Notes: generated by a model from the sequence alone, not told the origin. A stretch of 64,000 nucleotides of DNA from Streptococcus infantis ATCC 700779 (GCF_000187465.1 NZ_GL732439.1:1324682-1388681), one strand, 5' to 3'; counted from the stretch's first letter, positions 18,413-30,055 are shown. Translations and numbers: made by a program.

Positions 18413-18778
18413 TTATTTTTTCTTACCAGCAATCGCAACAGCTTTACCTTTACGAGTGCGAGCGTTGTTTTTAGTGTTTTGTCCACGGACAGGAAGTCCA
18501 CGACGGTGACGGATACCACGGTATGAACCGATTTCCATCAAACGTTTGATGTTCAAGTTCACTTCACGACGAAGGTCACCTTCAACTTTAATTGCATCCA
18601 CTTCACGACGGATAGCATCTTCTTGATCTGATGTAAGGTCACGAACACGAATATCTTCTGAAACTCCAGCAGCTGCCAAAATCTTTTGAGATGTTGCAAG
18701 TCCGATACCATAGACATAAGTCAATGAGATAACTACGCGTTTGTCATTTGGAATATCAACTCCAGCAATACGAGCCAT
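18413..18778 (-). CDS. rpsM: Small ribosomal subunit protein S13
   Basis: A 121-aa S13 starting [15 protein letters not shown] with the basic [19 protein letters not shown] tail near the subunit interface. Confidence 0.97.
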   Translation of the reverse strand: MARIAGVDIPNDKRVVISLTYVYGIGLATSQKILAAAGVSEDIRVRDLTSDQEDAIRREVDAIKVEGDLRREVNLNIKRLMEIGSYRGIRHRRGLPVRGQNTKNNARTRKGKAVAIAGKKK

Positions 18779-18795
18779 GTTTTCTCCTTTCTATC

Positions 18796-18912
18796 TTATC
18801 CTTGACGTTGTTTGTGTTTTGGATTTGCTGGGCAAATTACCATAACACGACCATTACGACGAATTACTTTACAGTATTCGCAAATTGGTTTGACCGATGG
18901 TCTTACTTTCAT
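18796..18912 (-). CDS. rpmJ: Large ribosomal subunit protein L36
   Basis: A 38-aa protein, [20 protein letters not shown] onward, ending NPKHKQRQG. The zinc ligands of the C+ type are present (Cys11, Cys14, Cys27 and a His near the end). It is between infA and rpsM. Confidence 0.96.
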
Positions 18913-18936
18913 TTCTTATCCCTCCAAGTTTTTCGA

Positions 18937-19155
18937 TTATTTAAAGCGGTAAGTGATACGTCCACGTGTCAAGTCATATGGACTCATTTCAACAGTAACA
19001 CGATCTCCCGCTAAAATACGAATATAGTTTTTACGAATTTTACCAGAAACTGTTGCTAAAATCTGATGTCCATTTTCAAGTTCAACCGTAAACATTGCAT
19101 TCGGCATCGTATCGACTACTTTGCCTTCAACTTCAATCACATCGTCTTTTGCCAC
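18937..19155 (-). CDS. infA: Translation initiation factor IF-1
   Basis: A 72-aa OB-fold protein that binds the 30S A site. The start is GTG at 19155 ([13 protein letters not shown]), with GGAGG 9 nt upstream (19165-19169); an 18-codon upstream extension in the same frame has no family similarity. Confidence 0.95.
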   Translation of the reverse strand: MAKDDVIEVEGKVVDTMPNAMFTVELENGHQILATVSGKIRKNYIRILAGDRVTVEMSPYDLTRGRITYRFK

Positions 19156-19272
19156 GCAAAAGTACCTCCCTAAATTTCGATTTGATGCCTCTAGACACAG
19201 AGACAACAATTATAAGTCAGACTAACTCAGTATAACATTTGTCAAGACATTTTGCAAGCCTGAAAAACGCTT

Positions 19273-19911
19273 TTATTTCAAATTTGTCAATACCTTTTCG
19301 ATATCTTTAAAGACATCATTGATATCTTGGTTGCCTTCGATATCATGTACTAGACCTTTAGCACGATAGTGAGCAATGATTGGTTCACCTTGAGCAATAT
19401 TGACATCCAAACGACGTTTTACTGTCTCAGGTTTATCATCCTCACGTTGGTAGTAATCTTCCTCTTTGTAATCAACTGGTGGGTTGAATACTTTATGGAA
19501 AGTTTCGCCAGTTTCACGGTGAATGATACGACCACTCAAACGTTCAAGTAGGCAAGATGGATCTACTTCGATGTTGATAACACCTTCAAGTTTAATTCCA
19601 AGTTCAGCCAATGTTTTATCTAAGGCATGAGCTTGCTCAATTGTACGTGGGTATCCATCCAACAAGAAACCAGTTTCTTTAATATCATCTTGAGAAAGAC
19701 GTTCTTTAACAATTCCATTTGTAACTTCATCTGGAACCAATTCGCCTTTATCGATATAAGACTTAGCTAATACACCCATTTCAGTTTGGTTAGCCATTGC
19801 TGCACGGAACATGTCACCTGTTGAGATGTGGGCAACGTGAAACTGTTCAACAATTTTCGCTGCTTGTGTCCCTTTACCTGCACCAGGTAAACCCATAATC
19901 AAAAGATTCAT
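19273..19911 (-). CDS. adk: Adenylate kinase
   Basis: A 212-aa enzyme interconverting ATP, ADP and AMP. The P-loop GLPGAGKGT is at 7-15, and GDMFRAA and [10 protein letters not shown] are intact. The short LID lacks the zinc cysteines of some Gram-positive forms. It sits between secY and infA. Confidence 0.97.
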   Translation of the reverse strand: MNLLIMGLPGAGKGTQAAKIVEQFHVAHISTGDMFRAAMANQTEMGVLAKSYIDKGELVPDEVTNGIVKERLSQDDIKETGFLLDGYPRTIEQAHALDKTLAELGIKLEGVINIEVDPSCLLERLSGRIIHRETGETFHKVFNPPVDYKEEDYYQREDDKPETVKRRLDVNIAQGEPIIAHYRAKGLVHDIEGNQDINDVFKDIEKVLTNLK

Positions 19912-19983
19912 GATTCAAACTCCTTTTTTGTATTTAAATAGAAGCAAAAATTCATTTCAACTCCTATTTAAAAACAAAATAGA

Positions 19984-20036
19984 AGAGAGGAGATAAAAAT
20001 CTGACAATGTCTTTGATTTTTACACTCCACTCTCTG
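19984..20036 (-). other. Hairpin in the secY-adk intergenic region
   Basis: Inverted arms of roughly 17 nt with small bulges (GAGAGGAG and AAAAATC pairing with GATTTTT and CTCC/CTCTC) surround a loop of about 12 nt. It is not followed by a U tract, so it may be an RNA processing or stability element, not a terminator. Confidence 0.45.
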
Positions 20037-20066
20037 AGCAATAGTGAATTTTATTTTCTATTACAA

Positions 20067-21377
20067 TTATTCTGTTGTATCTAAGAAACCAACATACTTA
20101 CGTTTCAATAGATAACCTTCCAATTGTTTAATTCCTTCGATACCTGTAGAGATAATGATTAGCAAACTTGTTCCCCCAAAAGCGACAACTTCTGAAAGAC
20201 CAAATAAATCTTTAGCTACAATAGGTAAGATAGAAATCACACCTAGGAAGATTGATCCGACTGTTGCGAGACGACGAAGAAGTTTTGACATATATTCTTC
20301 TGTCCCTTTACCAGGACGGACACCATGGATATAAGCTCCACTCTTTTGTAAATTTTCTGCTGCTTTCTCTGGATTGATCTGTACAAATGTATAGAAGAAT
20401 GTAAAGAGAATAATCAACAGAGCATACAAAGCAACACCTGTTGGGGTTGAAGTAGATACCAACTCTTGAGCTGTTTTTACCCATTCCCAATTAAGGCCAG
20501 ACGCACTTACGAATTGTAAAATTGCTGCCGGTGCTGCTGTAATAGAGCTAGCAAAGATAACCGGGATAACCCCAGCAGGGTTAATCTTCAATGGAAGATA
20601 GGAGCTTGACGGCGCACCTTGAGCTACCTTTGTATACTGAATTGGAATCTTGTATTTAGCTTGTTCAACGTAAGTTGTAAAGTATACAATTAACAAAACA
20701 GCAATGATTAAGATGGCAACGAAAATGAGAGACGATGTCAATCGACTACTTGGTACATTGACAAAGTAGTCCACGTAGATGCCCTTAACCATGTCAGGAA
20801 TTGAAGCAACAATCCCTGCAAAGATAATCATTGAAACACCATTACCATATCCCTTATCTGTGATTTGCTCTCCCAGCCAGGTTACAATCATGCTACCTGC
20901 TGTTAAGATCCCTCCAATCACAAGGAAAACTTGTGGTGTAAGTGGTACAGTCAAAAGTTTAGCTCCAGACAGAGCGTTAAATCCAGCAGTAATACCGACT
21001 GATTGAACAAATGCAAGCACTAGTGCAATGTATCGAGTCGCTTGGTTTAACTTTCTACGGCCAACTTCCCCTTGTTTGCCCCACTCCACAAACTTTGGTA
21101 ATAAATCCATTTGCAAAAGTTGGACGACGATTGAGGCTGTAATGTAAGGGCTAACTCCAAGAGCAAAAACTGAAAAGTTTTTCATGGCATTCCCTGACAC
21201 CAAGCTCAACATATTTAAGAAGGATAGTCCACTCAAAGCGTTCAAGCTATTTGCATTTACCCACGGTACAGTAATACTAGTACCGATACGAAAAACAAAT
21301 ACGATAAAAATTGTAAATAAAATCTTTGATCGAACTTGCTTAACTTTGAGTGCTTCTCTCAATAATTTAAAAAACAT
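20067..21377 (-). CDS. secY: Sec translocase channel subunit SecY
   Basis: A 436-aa ten-helix membrane protein forming the protein-conducting channel. The N-terminal amphipathic start MFFKLLREALKVKQVRSKI, the FRIGTSITVPWV segment and the C-terminal RKYVGFLDTTE are typical. It follows rplO by 12 bp in the spc part of the operon. Confidence 0.97.
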   Translation of the reverse strand: MFFKLLREALKVKQVRSKILFTIFIVFVFRIGTSITVPWVNANSLNALSGLSFLNMLSLVSGNAMKNFSVFALGVSPYITASIVVQLLQMDLLPKFVEWGKQGEVGRRKLNQATRYIALVLAFVQSVGITAGFNALSGAKLLTVPLTPQVFLVIGGILTAGSMIVTWLGEQITDKGYGNGVSMIIFAGIVASIPDMVKGIYVDYFVNVPSSRLTSSLIFVAILIIAVLLIVYFTTYVEQAKYKIPIQYTKVAQGAPSSSYLPLKINPAGVIPVIFASSITAAPAAILQFVSASGLNWEWVKTAQELVSTSTPTGVALYALLIILFTFFYTFVQINPEKAAENLQKSGAYIHGVRPGKGTEEYMSKLLRRLATVGSIFLGVISILPIVAKDLFGLSEVVAFGGTSLLIIISTGIEGIKQLEGYLLKRKYVGFLDTTE

Positions 21378-21389
21378 AGGTCACCTCAC

Positions 21390-21830
21390 TTAGATGACTT
21401 CAACTGAACCACCTTTAGCAGTGATAGCTTCTTCAGCTGATTTAGAGAATTTAGCAGCTTTAACAGTCAACTTCTTAGTCAACTCACCGTTACCAAGAAT
21501 CTTGATACCTGATTTTTCAGCTTTAACAATTCCTGATTCTACAAGTACCACTGGAGTTACTTCAGCACCATCATCAAAGGCGTTCAATTGGTCAAGGTTA
21601 ACAATCGCATATTCTTTAGCGTTGATGTTAGTAAATCCACGTTTTGGAAGACGACGGAACAATGGAGTTTGTCCACCTTCGAAACCAAGGCGTACTCCGC
21701 CACCGCTACGAGCTTTTTGACCTTTTTGACCACGACCAGATGTTTTGCCGTTACCTGATGAAGTACCACGACCAACACGGTTACGAGTTTTACGAGAACC
21801 TTCTGCAGGTTTCAATTCATGAAGTTTCAT
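21390..21830 (-). CDS. rplO: Large ribosomal subunit protein L15
   Basis: A 146-aa L15 starting [20 protein letters not shown]. The start at 21830 has GGAG about 10 nt upstream; the frame is open further upstream (to 21917) through the structured rpmD-rplO spacer, which is not coding. Confidence 0.95.
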   Translation of the reverse strand: MKLHELKPAEGSRKTRNRVGRGTSSGNGKTSGRGQKGQKARSGGGVRLGFEGGQTPLFRRLPKRGFTNINAKEYAIVNLDQLNAFDDGAEVTPVVLVESGIVKAEKSGIKILGNGELTKKLTVKAAKFSKSAEEAITAKGGSVEVI

Positions 21831-21911
21831 TATATATTTTCTCCTCTTTTGTAAAATGCTAGCGCCGATAAGAGAGAAAAGGTTGTCTCTCCTATCAACT
21901 CGCCTATACTG

Positions 21912-21970
21912 AGTCATCTAAGATGACTATATCTAGTTTTAGGGGATGGTCTTATGCACATCCCCTAAAA
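21912..21970 (-). other. Two hairpins in the rpmD-rplO spacer
   Basis: A perfect 12-bp stem TTTTAGGGGATG (21937-21948) with CATCCCCTAAAA (21959-21970) and, next to it, AGTCATCT-A-AGATGACT (21912-21928). No U tract follows; processing or attenuation is possible. Confidence 0.55.
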
Positions 21971-21975
21971 TTTTA

Positions 21976-22158
21976 TTAGTTTACTTCTTCAACTGTTACC
22001 AAGTGAGATACTGCAGTGATCATACCACGGATAGCAGCATTATCTTCTTTAATAACAGAGCTGTTCAATTTGCCAAGTCCAAGTGCTACAACAGTTTTAC
22101 GTTGTGATGGAATGCGTCCGATTGGAGACTTAGTCAAAGTAATTTTAATTTGAGCCAT
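21976..22158 (-). CDS. rpmD: Large ribosomal subunit protein L30
   Basis: A 60-aa L30 starting [20 protein letters not shown] at 22158, 13 bp after rpsE. Confidence 0.95.
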   Translation of the reverse strand: MAQIKITLTKSPIGRIPSQRKTVVALGLGKLNSSVIKEDNAAIRGMITAVSHLVTVEEVN

Positions 22159-22171
22159 TTTATCCCCTTTC

Positions 22172-22666
22172 TTATGCCAAATCAGAAACTGAAATACCAC
22201 GAAGGGCAGCAACTTCTTCAGCGCGTTTCAATTGTTTCAAACCTTCAACAGTTGCGCGAACAATGTTGATTGGAGTGTTAGAGCCAAGTGATTTAGATGT
22301 AATATCTGCCACACCTGCCAATTCCACAACGGCACGAACTGCACCACCTGCGGCAACTCCAGAACCTTCTACAGCTGGTTTCAACAATACTTTAGCTCCA
22401 CCAAATTCTGAAAGAACTTCATGTGGGATTGTTGTTCCAACCATAGGAACTTCGATCAAGTTTTTCTTAGCATCTTCTACTGCTTTGCGGATTGCTTCTG
22501 GAACTTCTTGAGCTTTACCAGTACCAAATCCTACACGACCATTGCGGTCACCAACAACTACAAGAGCTGCGAAACGAAGACGACGTCCACCCTTAACAAC
22601 TTTTGTAACACGGTTAACAGCAACTACGCGTTCTTCAAGTTCTACTGCATTGTCTTTAAATGCCAT
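22172..22666 (-). CDS. rpsE: Small ribosomal subunit protein S5
   Basis: A 164-aa S5 with the [19 protein letters not shown]-binding segment and the C-terminal domain ending RGISVSDLA. Confidence 0.97.
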   Translation of the reverse strand: MAFKDNAVELEERVVAVNRVTKVVKGGRRLRFAALVVVGDRNGRVGFGTGKAQEVPEAIRKAVEDAKKNLIEVPMVGTTIPHEVLSEFGGAKVLLKPAVEGSGVAAGGAVRAVVELAGVADITSKSLGSNTPINIVRATVEGLKQLKRAEEVAALRGISVSDLA

Positions 22667-22683
22667 TTTCTAGTGTCCTCCTA

Positions 22684-23040
22684 TTAGAATTTCAATCCGT
22701 TTTCACGAGCTGCATCAGCCAAAGCTTTCACACGTCCGTGATATAGATATCCACCGCGGTCGAACACCACTTCTGAAATACCTTTAGCACTTGCACGTTC
22801 TGCAACGAGTTTACCGACAGCAACGGCTTGTTCAGTTTTAGTTCCTTTTGAAACTTCTTTGTCAAGAGTTGAAGCACTTGCGAGCGTTACACCCGCTACG
22901 TCATCAATCACTTGAGCGTAGATGCCTGTATTAGAACGGAATACGTTCAAACGTGGGCGATCAGCAGTTCCAGAGAGTTTTCCGCGAACGCGACGGTGGC
23001 GTTTTTGGCGGAGTTTGTTTTTATCTGGTTTAGAAATCAC
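22684..23040 (-). CDS. rplR: Large ribosomal subunit protein L18
   Basis: A 118-aa L18 that binds 5S rRNA. The start is GTG at 23040 ([15 protein letters not shown]), with GAGG 8 nt upstream (23049-23052); the frame is open for 13 more codons but those lack family similarity. Confidence 0.94.
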   Translation of the reverse strand: MISKPDKNKLRQKRHRRVRGKLSGTADRPRLNVFRSNTGIYAQVIDDVAGVTLASASTLDKEVSKGTKTEQAVAVGKLVAERASAKGISEVVFDRGGYLYHGRVKALADAARENGLKF

Positions 23041-23123
23041 AGTTTTCACCTCTTTAATTTTAAATCGTGTGCTATGCACAAAGTTGGTAATGAGGTTGGT
23101 GGTTGAAAATCAACCACTCAACA

Positions 23124-23660
23124 TTATTTACCAGTTTTACCTTCTTTAAGACGAACATATTCGCCAACGTAACGGATACCTTTACCTTTGTATGGTTCTG
23201 GTGAACGAAGGCTACGTACGTAAGCAGCTGTTTGACCAACTTTTTCTTTTGAAATTCCGCTGATAACGATAGTCGTTGGGTTTGGAAGTTCAAAAGTAAT
23301 TCCTGCTGGAGCTTCAACTTCATCTGGATGTGATTTACCAACAGCCAAAACAAGTTTGTTTCCTTGAAGTTGAGCACGGTAACCAACCCCACGCATTTCA
23401 AGTTCTTTCTTGAATCCTTCTGAAACACCAATAACCATGTTGTTCAAAAGTGCACGAGTAGTTCCGTGGATAGTTTTCATTTCTTTTGAATCGTTTGGAC
23501 GGTGAAGAGTTACTTCAGTACCTTCCACACGGATTTCAATATCTTTTGAGAACTCACGAGTAAGTTCTCCTTTAGGTCCTTTTACAGTTACAACGTTGTC
23601 ATTGTTAGTGAGTTCAACACCAGCAGGCAACACGATAACTTTATTACCAATACGTGACAT
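23124..23660 (-). CDS. rplF: Large ribosomal subunit protein L6
   Basis: A 178-aa L6 starting [17 protein letters not shown], with the C-terminal signature [25 protein letters not shown] (read in parts). Confidence 0.97.
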   Translation of the reverse strand: MSRIGNKVIVLPAGVELTNNDNVVTVKGPKGELTREFSKDIEIRVEGTEVTLHRPNDSKEMKTIHGTTRALLNNMVIGVSEGFKKELEMRGVGYRAQLQGNKLVLAVGKSHPDEVEAPAGITFELPNPTTIVISGISKEKVGQTAAYVRSLRSPEPYKGKGIRYVGEYVRLKEGKTGK

Positions 23661-23712
23661 GTTTTTATTCTCCTGTTAAATTGTCAGGCCATAAAGGCCA
23701 GTTTTCACGGGG

Positions 23713-23813
23713 TTAAATCGATTTCTCGATTTAAAGGAATATTTAGATTTCAATTTCAAAGTGAATCTAGGCATCGTCTCGCAGGCATAACTTTTGGTTA
23801 GGCTAGAGACGAT
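23713..23813 (-). other. Structured rpsH-rplF spacer
   Basis: This 187-bp spacer is long for the operon. It holds a 9-bp stem (23713-23721 with 23726-23734) closed in the mRNA by a GAAA tetraloop, a GGCC pair near 23688-23700, and a long-range 8-bp pair (23773-23780 with 23806-23813). No gene is visible. Confidence 0.5.
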
Positions 23814-23847
23814 AACGAAGAGTCACAAAGAAATTGGGAGCTAAATA

Positions 23848-24246
23848 TTACCAAACGTAAGCGATAACCTCACCACCAACATTCTTTTGGCGAGCTTCTT
23901 TATCAGTAAGCAAACCTTCTGAAGTTGAAAGGATAGCAATTCCAAGGCCGTTAAGTACTTTTGGAAGATCTTCACGTTTTTTGTAGACACGAAGTCCTGG
24001 TTTAGAAACGCGTTTCAAGTTAGTGATAACTCGTTCACCGTTTGCTCCGTATTTAAGGAATACACGGATGATGCCTTGTTTGTCATCTTCGATGATTTCT
24101 ACGTTCTTAACAAAACCTTCGCGTTTAAGGATTTCAGCAATCCCTTTTTTGATGTTTGATGCAGGCACTTCAAGTACTTCGTGTTTTGCTTGGTTAGCGT
24201 TACGAATACGAGTTAGGAAGTCTGCGATTGGGTCAGTCATAACCAT
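23848..24246 (-). CDS. rpsH: Small ribosomal subunit protein S8
   Basis: A 132-aa S8 with the conserved [22 protein letters not shown] segment and the C-terminal IAYVW. S8 is the translational repressor of the spc operon in E. coli; regulation here is not shown. Confidence 0.97.
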   Translation of the reverse strand: MVMTDPIADFLTRIRNANQAKHEVLEVPASNIKKGIAEILKREGFVKNVEIIEDDKQGIIRVFLKYGANGERVITNLKRVSKPGLRVYKKREDLPKVLNGLGIAILSTSEGLLTDKEARQKNVGGEVIAYVW

Positions 24247-24419
24247 TTTATTTTTCTCCTCTTACTAGTAGTTTGCAAGTTGCACTTGCTAGTTAATGAT
24301 TGAGCTGGGCTCAGATAGTATTGACACATTCAAACAAGATAATCTCATTTGAACACGAGCTACAACCTGGGCAAAAATGATAGATTTGCTGGAGTTGTTG
24401 CGCTCTTTGTATCACGATA

Positions 24420-24605
24420 TTACCAAGATGCTTTTGTTACACCAGGGATTTGACCTTTATATGCCAATTCACGGAAGCAAACACGGCAAAGTTTAAACTT
24501 GCGGTAAACTGAGTGTGGACGTCCACAACGTTCACAGCGAGTGTATGCTTGAGTAGAGAACTTCGCTGGGCGTTTGTTCTTAGCAATCATAGATTTTTTA
24601 GCCAT
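24420..24605 (-). CDS. rpsN: Small ribosomal subunit protein S14, zinc-binding type
   Basis: A 61-aa S14 of the short zinc type, with CERC and CRVC pairs as zinc ligands. It is followed by a 173-bp spacer to rpsH in which I see no gene. Confidence 0.95.
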   Translation of the reverse strand: MAKKSMIAKNKRPAKFSTQAYTRCERCGRPHSVYRKFKLCRVCFRELAYKGQIPGVTKASW

Positions 24606-24622
24606 TAGTTATACCTCCTATA

Positions 24623-25165
24623 TTATTTTGCAAAAGGCATTCCAAGGCCTGTAAGCAATGCACGTGACTCTTCGTCAGTGTTAGCAGTAGTAACGATAAC
24701 GATGTCAAGACCACGAGTTTTGTCAACGTCATCAAAGTTGATTTCTGGGAAAATCAATTGCTCTTTCACACCAAGTGTGTAGTTTCCGCGTCCGTCAAAT
24801 GATTTTGTTGGAACACCGTGGAAGTCACGTACACGTGGAAGTGATACTGAAACCAATTTATCCAAGAATTCGTACATACGTTCACCACGAAGGGTAACTT
24901 TTGCACCGATCGCAACACCTTCACGAAGACGGAAGCCGGCGATAGATTTTTTAGCTTTAGTGATAAGTGGTTTTTGACCTGAGATAAGCGCCAATTCTTC
25001 AGCAGCTTTTTCAAGACTTTTAGCGTTTGATACTGCTTCACCAACACCCATGTTCAAAACGATCTTATCCACTTTAGGAACAGCCATCACTGATGAGTAG
25101 TTAAATTGTTCTGTCAAAGCAGGAACTACTTCATTAAGATATTTTTCTTTTAAACGATTTGCCAT
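24623..25165 (-). CDS. rplE: Large ribosomal subunit protein L5
   Basis: A 180-aa 5S rRNA-binding L5 starting [17 protein letters not shown], with the [19 protein letters not shown]-terminus. Confidence 0.97.
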   Translation of the reverse strand: MANRLKEKYLNEVVPALTEQFNYSSVMAVPKVDKIVLNMGVGEAVSNAKSLEKAAEELALISGQKPLITKAKKSIAGFRLREGVAIGAKVTLRGERMYEFLDKLVSVSLPRVRDFHGVPTKSFDGRGNYTLGVKEQLIFPEINFDDVDKTRGLDIVIVTTANTDEESRALLTGLGMPFAK

Positions 25166-25188
25166 TATACTTCTCCTTTCCTTCGTGA

Positions 25189-25494
25189 TTAATCAAGCAC
25201 TTCGCCTGATTTTTTGTTGTAGCGAACTTTTTTACCGTCTACAAATTTGTAACCAACACGACCAGCTACCCCATTTTTGTCCAAAACTTGAACGTTTGAT
25301 ACGTGGATAGCTGCTTCCTTCTCGATAATACCACCTTGAGGAAGTTCGTTAGTTGGACGTTGGTGTTTCTTAACGATGTTAACACCTTCAACGATAACTT
25401 TGTTTACTTTTGGAAGGGCAGTAAGGACAACAGCTTCTGTTCCCTTATCTTTACCAGCGATTACGCGAACTTTGTCGCCTTTTTTTACAAACAT
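25189..25494 (-). CDS. rplX: Large ribosomal subunit protein L24
   Basis: A 101-aa KOW-domain protein ([20 protein letters not shown]) that nucleates 50S assembly. Its 72-bp spacer from rplN holds a short hairpin CCCTGGC-CTA-GCCAGGG near 25534-25550. Confidence 0.96.
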
Positions 25495-25566
25495 TTTTTT
25501 CTCCTTTTATTCTTACGCCCAATGGGCACCCTGGCCTAGCCAGGGGACTGTGTTTGTTTTTATTGA

Positions 25567-25935
25567 TTAAAGTACTTCTGGAGCAAGTGACACGATCTTC
25601 ATGAAGCCACCTTCACGCAATTCACGTGCAACTGGGCCAAAGATACGTGTTCCGCGAGGAGTTTTGTCGTCACGGATGATAACTGCTGCGTTTTCGTCAA
25701 ATTTGATGTATGAACCATCAGCACGACGAGCACCTGATTTAGTACGAACGATAACTGCTTTAACAACGTCACCTTTTTTAACCGCACCACCAGGAGTAGC
25801 TTGTTTTACAGATGCCACAATAACATCACCGATGTTTGCAAATTTACGTCCTGAACCACCAAGAACTTTGATAGTCAAGATTTCGCGAGCACCGCTGTTG
25901 TCTGCGACTTTCAAACGAGTTTCTGTTTGAATCAT
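25567..25935 (-). CDS. rplN: Large ribosomal subunit protein L14
   Basis: A 122-aa L14 starting [20 protein letters not shown], ending [10 protein letters not shown]. Confidence 0.97.
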   Translation of the reverse strand: MIQTETRLKVADNSGAREILTIKVLGGSGRKFANIGDVIVASVKQATPGGAVKKGDVVKAVIVRTKSGARRADGSYIKFDENAAVIIRDDKTPRGTRIFGPVARELREGGFMKIVSLAPEVL

Positions 25936-25960
25936 TTCAGTTTTCTCCTTTCAGGTTTGA

Positions 25961-26221
25961 TTAGATGATTACCGCTTCTTCAACAACTTCTACAAGACGG
26001 AAACGTTTTGTAGCTGAAAGCGGGCGAGTTTCCATGATACGTACGATATCGCCTTCTTTGGCAACATTGTTTTCATCATGTGCTTTGTATTTTTTAGAGT
26101 AGTTAATACGTTTACCATAGACTGGGTGGTTACGTTTTGTTTCAACTACAACTGTGATTGTCTTGTCCATTTTGTCAGATACAACACGTCCAACAAGAAC
26201 TTTACGATTATTGCGTTCCAT
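25961..26221 (-). CDS. rpsQ: Small ribosomal subunit protein S17
   Basis: An 86-aa S17 with the [17 protein letters not shown]-fold start and the [17 protein letters not shown] signature. Confidence 0.97.
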
Positions 26222-26245
26222 TGAAATTTCTCCTTCCCTAGTCTA

Positions 26246-26452
26246 TTATTTCGCTTCAGATTGAACTGTTTTGATACGAGCGATTTGTTTTTTAACTTCT
26301 TTCAAGCGAGCTGTTTGTTCTAATTGACCAGTAGCAGCTTGGAAACGAAGTTCGAACAATTCTTTTTTCAATTCGTTTTCGCGCTTCGCGAGTTCTTCTT
26401 GAGAAAGACCACGAAGTTCTTTAACAAATTCTTTTACTTCATTAAGTTTCAT
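26246..26452 (-). CDS. rpmC: Large ribosomal subunit protein L29
   Basis: A 68-aa L29 with the [20 protein letters not shown] segment; it lies at the peptide exit in the ribosome. Confidence 0.96.
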
Positions 26453-26461
26453 GCCTTCTCC

Positions 26462-26875
26462 TTATTCTGCTTCACGTTTTACGAATTTACATTTAACTGG
26501 CAATTTGTGGCTTGCAAGACGAAGCGCTTCGCGAGCAACTTCTTCAGATACACCAGCAACTTCAAACATTACTTTACCACGTTTAACTGGTGCTACCCAA
26601 CCTTCAGGTGCCCCTTTACCAGATCCCATACGAACCCCGATAGCTTTAGCTGTGTAAGATTTGTGTGGGAAGATTTTAATCCAAACTTTACCACCACGTT
26701 TCATGTAACGAGTCATGGCGATACGAGCAGCTTCGATTTGGCGGTTAGTGATCCAGTGGCTAGTTGTAGCTTGAAGACCGTATTCACCGAATGCTACTTC
26801 TTTCCCACCTTTAGCTTCACCGCGCATTTTACCACGGAATTCACGACGGTGTTTAACACGTTTAGGTACTAACAT
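26462..26875 (-). CDS. rplP: Large ribosomal subunit protein L16
   Basis: A 137-aa L16 starting [19 protein letters not shown]. It is 3 bp from rpsC and 9 bp from rpmC. Confidence 0.97.
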   Translation of the reverse strand: MLVPKRVKHRREFRGKMRGEAKGGKEVAFGEYGLQATTSHWITNRQIEAARIAMTRYMKRGGKVWIKIFPHKSYTAKAIGVRMGSGKGAPEGWVAPVKRGKVMFEVAGVSEEVAREALRLASHKLPVKCKFVKREAE

Positions 26876-26878
26876 TGG

Positions 26879-27532
26879 TTATTTACCTCCTTTAGTGTTT
26901 TTACGAGCTGGAAGAACTTCACCACGGTAGATCCATACTTTAACACCAAGTTTACCGTATGTAGTATCTGCTTCTTCCCAAGCGTAATCGATATCTGCGC
27001 GAAGTGTGTGAAGTGGAACTGTTCCTTCAGAGTATCCTTCAGCACGGGCAATATCTGCACCGTTCAAACGACCTGATACTTGAGTTTTAATTCCTTTAGC
27101 TCCAGCACGCATAGCACGTTGGATTGCTTGTTTTTGTGCACGACGGAAAGCAACACGTTGCTCCAATTGACGAGCAATTCCTTCACCAACAAGGTGAGCA
27201 TCCAAATCAGGTTGTTTGATTTCGATGATGTTGATGTGTACTTGTTTTCCAGTCAATTTGTTAAGTTTTGCACGGAGTGCATCAACGTTAGCACCACCTT
27301 TACCGATAACCATACCTGGTTTAGCAGTGTGAAGTGAAACGTTAACTTTGTTTACTGCGCGTTCGATTTCAATAGTTGAAACTGCTGCGTCAGCAAGTTC
27401 TTTTTGAACGAATTTACGGATTGCAAGATCTTCATGAAGGTAATCCGCGTATTCTTTTTCAGCATACCATTTGGCATCCCAATCACGGATGATGCCGACA
27501 CGCATACCAATTGGATGTACTTTTTGACCCAC
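26879..27532 (-). CDS. rpsC: Small ribosomal subunit protein S3
   Basis: A 217-aa S3 with the KH domain motif [13 protein letters not shown] and a C-terminal domain containing [20 protein letters not shown]. Confidence 0.97.
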
Positions 27533-27544
27533 GATTTTACCTCC

Positions 27545-27889
27545 TTATTTTTCTGCAACAGCTACAGTGATGTGAGCTGTACGTTTGTTGATTGGTGAAG
27601 CTGAACCCTTCGCACGTGGACGGAAACGTTTCATAGTTGGTCCTTCGTTTGCGAATGCTTCAGATACTACCAAGTTAGCTTTATCCAAACCAAAGTTGTT
27701 TTCAGCGTTAGCTACAGCTGAGTTCAAAACTTTCAAGATGATTTCAGCAGCTTTGTTTGGAGTGAATGTCAAAATTGCGATTGCATCGGCTACGCTTTTA
27801 CCACGGATGTTGTCAAGAACAAGACGTGATTTACGAGGTGAAACACGTACTGTGCGAGCCATTGCTTTAGCTGAAGTAATTTCTGCCAT
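27545..27889 (-). CDS. rplV: Large ribosomal subunit protein L22
   Basis: A 114-aa L22 with the exit-tunnel loop region ending [20 protein letters not shown]. Confidence 0.97.
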   Translation of the reverse strand: MAEITSAKAMARTVRVSPRKSRLVLDNIRGKSVADAIAILTFTPNKAAEIILKVLNSAVANAENNFGLDKANLVVSEAFANEGPTMKRFRPRAKGSASPINKRTAHITVAVAEK

Positions 27890-27900
27890 TTATGTTCTCC

Positions 27901-28182
27901 TTATTTTCTACGTGTCTTCTTGTCGTCTGCGGCGTGACCTTTGTAAGTACGAGTTGGTGCAAATTCACCAAGCTTGTGACCTACCATGTCTTCTTGGATG
28001 TAAACAGGTACGTGTTTACGTCCATCATAGACTGCGATAGTGTAACCAATGAAACTTGGGAAGATCGTTGAACGACGTGACCAAGTTTTGATAACTTTTT
28101 TCTTTTCGTCGTTAGCTTGAGCTTCAACTTTTTTCATCAAATGCTCATCGACGAAAGGTCCTTTTTTAAGACTGCGTCCCAT
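27901..28182 (-). CDS. rpsS: Small ribosomal subunit protein S19
   Basis: A 93-aa S19 starting [19 protein letters not shown] with the [14 protein letters not shown] segment. The 102-bp spacer from rplB contains GC-rich repeats around GAGCGC but no gene. Confidence 0.97.
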
Positions 28183-28284
28183 TTTTATATTTTCTCCTTT
28201 AAATATAGTACCACAGCGGCTTGCGCTCTCAACGAGCGCTACCGAGCTGGCGGATTATCTAGCGCTTAAGCGACTAATTTTAAA

Positions 28285-29118
28285 TTATTTCTCGTTGCGA
28301 CGACGAACGATAAGTTTGTCAGATTTCGCTTTCTTGTTACGAGTTTTAAGACCAAGAGCAGGTTTGCCCCATGGAGTTGATGGTGCTTTACGACCAACTG
28401 GTGCTTTACCTTCACCACCACCGTGTGGGTGATCGTTAGGGTTCATTACAGAACCACGAACTGTTGGGCGGATACCTTTCCAACGGCTACGTCCTGCTTT
28501 ACCAAGGTTTACAAGTCCATGTTGTTCGTTTCCGACAACACCAACTGTTGCACGACAAGTTCCAAGAATCATACGAACTTCACCTGATTGAAGACGAACA
28601 AGAACGTACTTACCTTCTTGACCCAATACTTGAGCAGAAGCTCCAGCAGCACGTACCAATTCTCCACCACGACCTGGTTTCAATTCGATGTTGTGGATCA
28701 AAGTACCAACTGGGATGTTAGCAAGTGGAAGAGCGTTTCCGACTTTGATATCTGCTTCTGGACCTGAAACGATACGTTGACCTACTTCAAGACCTTTTGG
28801 AGCGATGATGTATGCTTTCACACCGTCAGTGTAGTGTACAAGAGCGATGTTTGCAGAACGGTTTGGATCGTACTCGATAGTTTTAACAACTGCTTCAACG
28901 TTGTCTTTGTTACGTTTAAAGTCAACCAAACGGTAGAAACGTTTGTGTCCACCACCTTGGTGACGAACTGTGATACGACCGTTGTTGTTACGACCAGCCT
29001 TGCTCTTCAATGCAACAAGCAATGATTTTTCAGGAGTGCTTGTTGTGATTTCAGCGAAATCCAAAGAAGTCATATTACGGCGACCGTTTGTTGTTGGTTT
29101 ATAAACACGAATTCCCAC
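28285..29118 (-). CDS. rplB: Large ribosomal subunit protein L2
   Basis: A 277-aa L2, required for peptidyl transferase activity. The [17 protein letters not shown] signature with the conserved histidine is present. Confidence 0.97.
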   Translation of the reverse strand: MGIRVYKPTTNGRRNMTSLDFAEITTSTPEKSLLVALKSKAGRNNNGRITVRHQGGGHKRFYRLVDFKRNKDNVEAVVKTIEYDPNRSANIALVHYTDGVKAYIIAPKGLEVGQRIVSGPEADIKVGNALPLANIPVGTLIHNIELKPGRGGELVRAAGASAQVLGQEGKYVLVRLQSGEVRMILGTCRATVGVVGNEQHGLVNLGKAGRSRWKGIRPTVRGSVMNPNDHPHGGGEGKAPVGRKAPSTPWGKPALGLKTRNKKAKSDKLIVRRRNEK

Positions 29119-29135
29119 GATATTTCCTCCTTAGA

Positions 29136-29432
29136 TTATTCAGCTTCAGCTGCAAACAACTCGATTGCTTTTGAATCAGCTGTAAGAGTGATGATAGCTT
29201 TTTTAGTTTTGTTAGTAAAACCAGTGTAACGTCCAACACGTTTAGCTTTAGGTTTTACGTTGATTGTGTTAACATTTGCAACTTTAACACCTTCGAAAGC
29301 AGCTTCAACAGCTTGCTTGATCAAAAGTTTGTGTGCACGAGTGTCAACTTCAAATACATATTTCCCTGCTTCAAGTTGAGCCATTGAGCTTTCAGTAATA
29401 ACAGGTTTTTTGATAACATCATACAAATTCAT
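29136..29432 (-). CDS. rplW: Large ribosomal subunit protein L23
   Basis: A 98-aa L23 ([20 protein letters not shown]), a docking site for trigger factor and SRP. Its ATG shares one base with the rplD stop. Confidence 0.97.
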
Positions 29433-30055
29433 TATGCAAGAACCTCCTCGATTTTAGAGATAGCTGCTTGAGTAACAAGAAGTTTGTCACTATTTGCGAT
29501 GTCAAGAACACTTGCAGTTGTAGCAGTCGCAACTTTCACGTTTGGAAGGTTACGAGCTGAAAGAGCTGCGAATTCGTTTCCTTCTTCAAGAATAACAAGG
29601 ACTTTAGAATCGATGCTCAAAGCTGCAAGAACTTTTGCAAATTCAGCAGTTTTTGGAGCTGTAAATTCAAGAGAATCAACGGCTACAAATTTGTTTTCAG
29701 CAACTTTTTCTGAGTAAACAGATTTAAGTGCAAGGCGACGAACTTTTTGAGGAAGTTTGTACGCATAGCTACGTGGAGTTGGTCCGAAGACAATTCCACC
29801 ACCACGCCATTGTGGAGAGCGGATAGAACCTTGGCGAGCACGTCCAGTTCCTTTTTGACGCCATGGTTTGCGTCCGCCACCTGAAACAGCTGAGCGGTTT
29901 TTAACTGCGTGAGTTCCTTGACGAAGGCTAGCACGTTGGCTGATGATCACATCAAACACAACAGATTGGTTTGGTTCGATACCAAAGATTGCATCGTTAA
30001 GAACAACTTCGCCCGCTTGTTTACCAGTTTGGTCGAATAATGTTACATTTGCCAT
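29432..30055 (-). CDS. rplD: Large ribosomal subunit protein L4
   Basis: A 207-aa L4 with the extended loop [20 protein letters not shown] reaching the exit tunnel. Confidence 0.97.
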
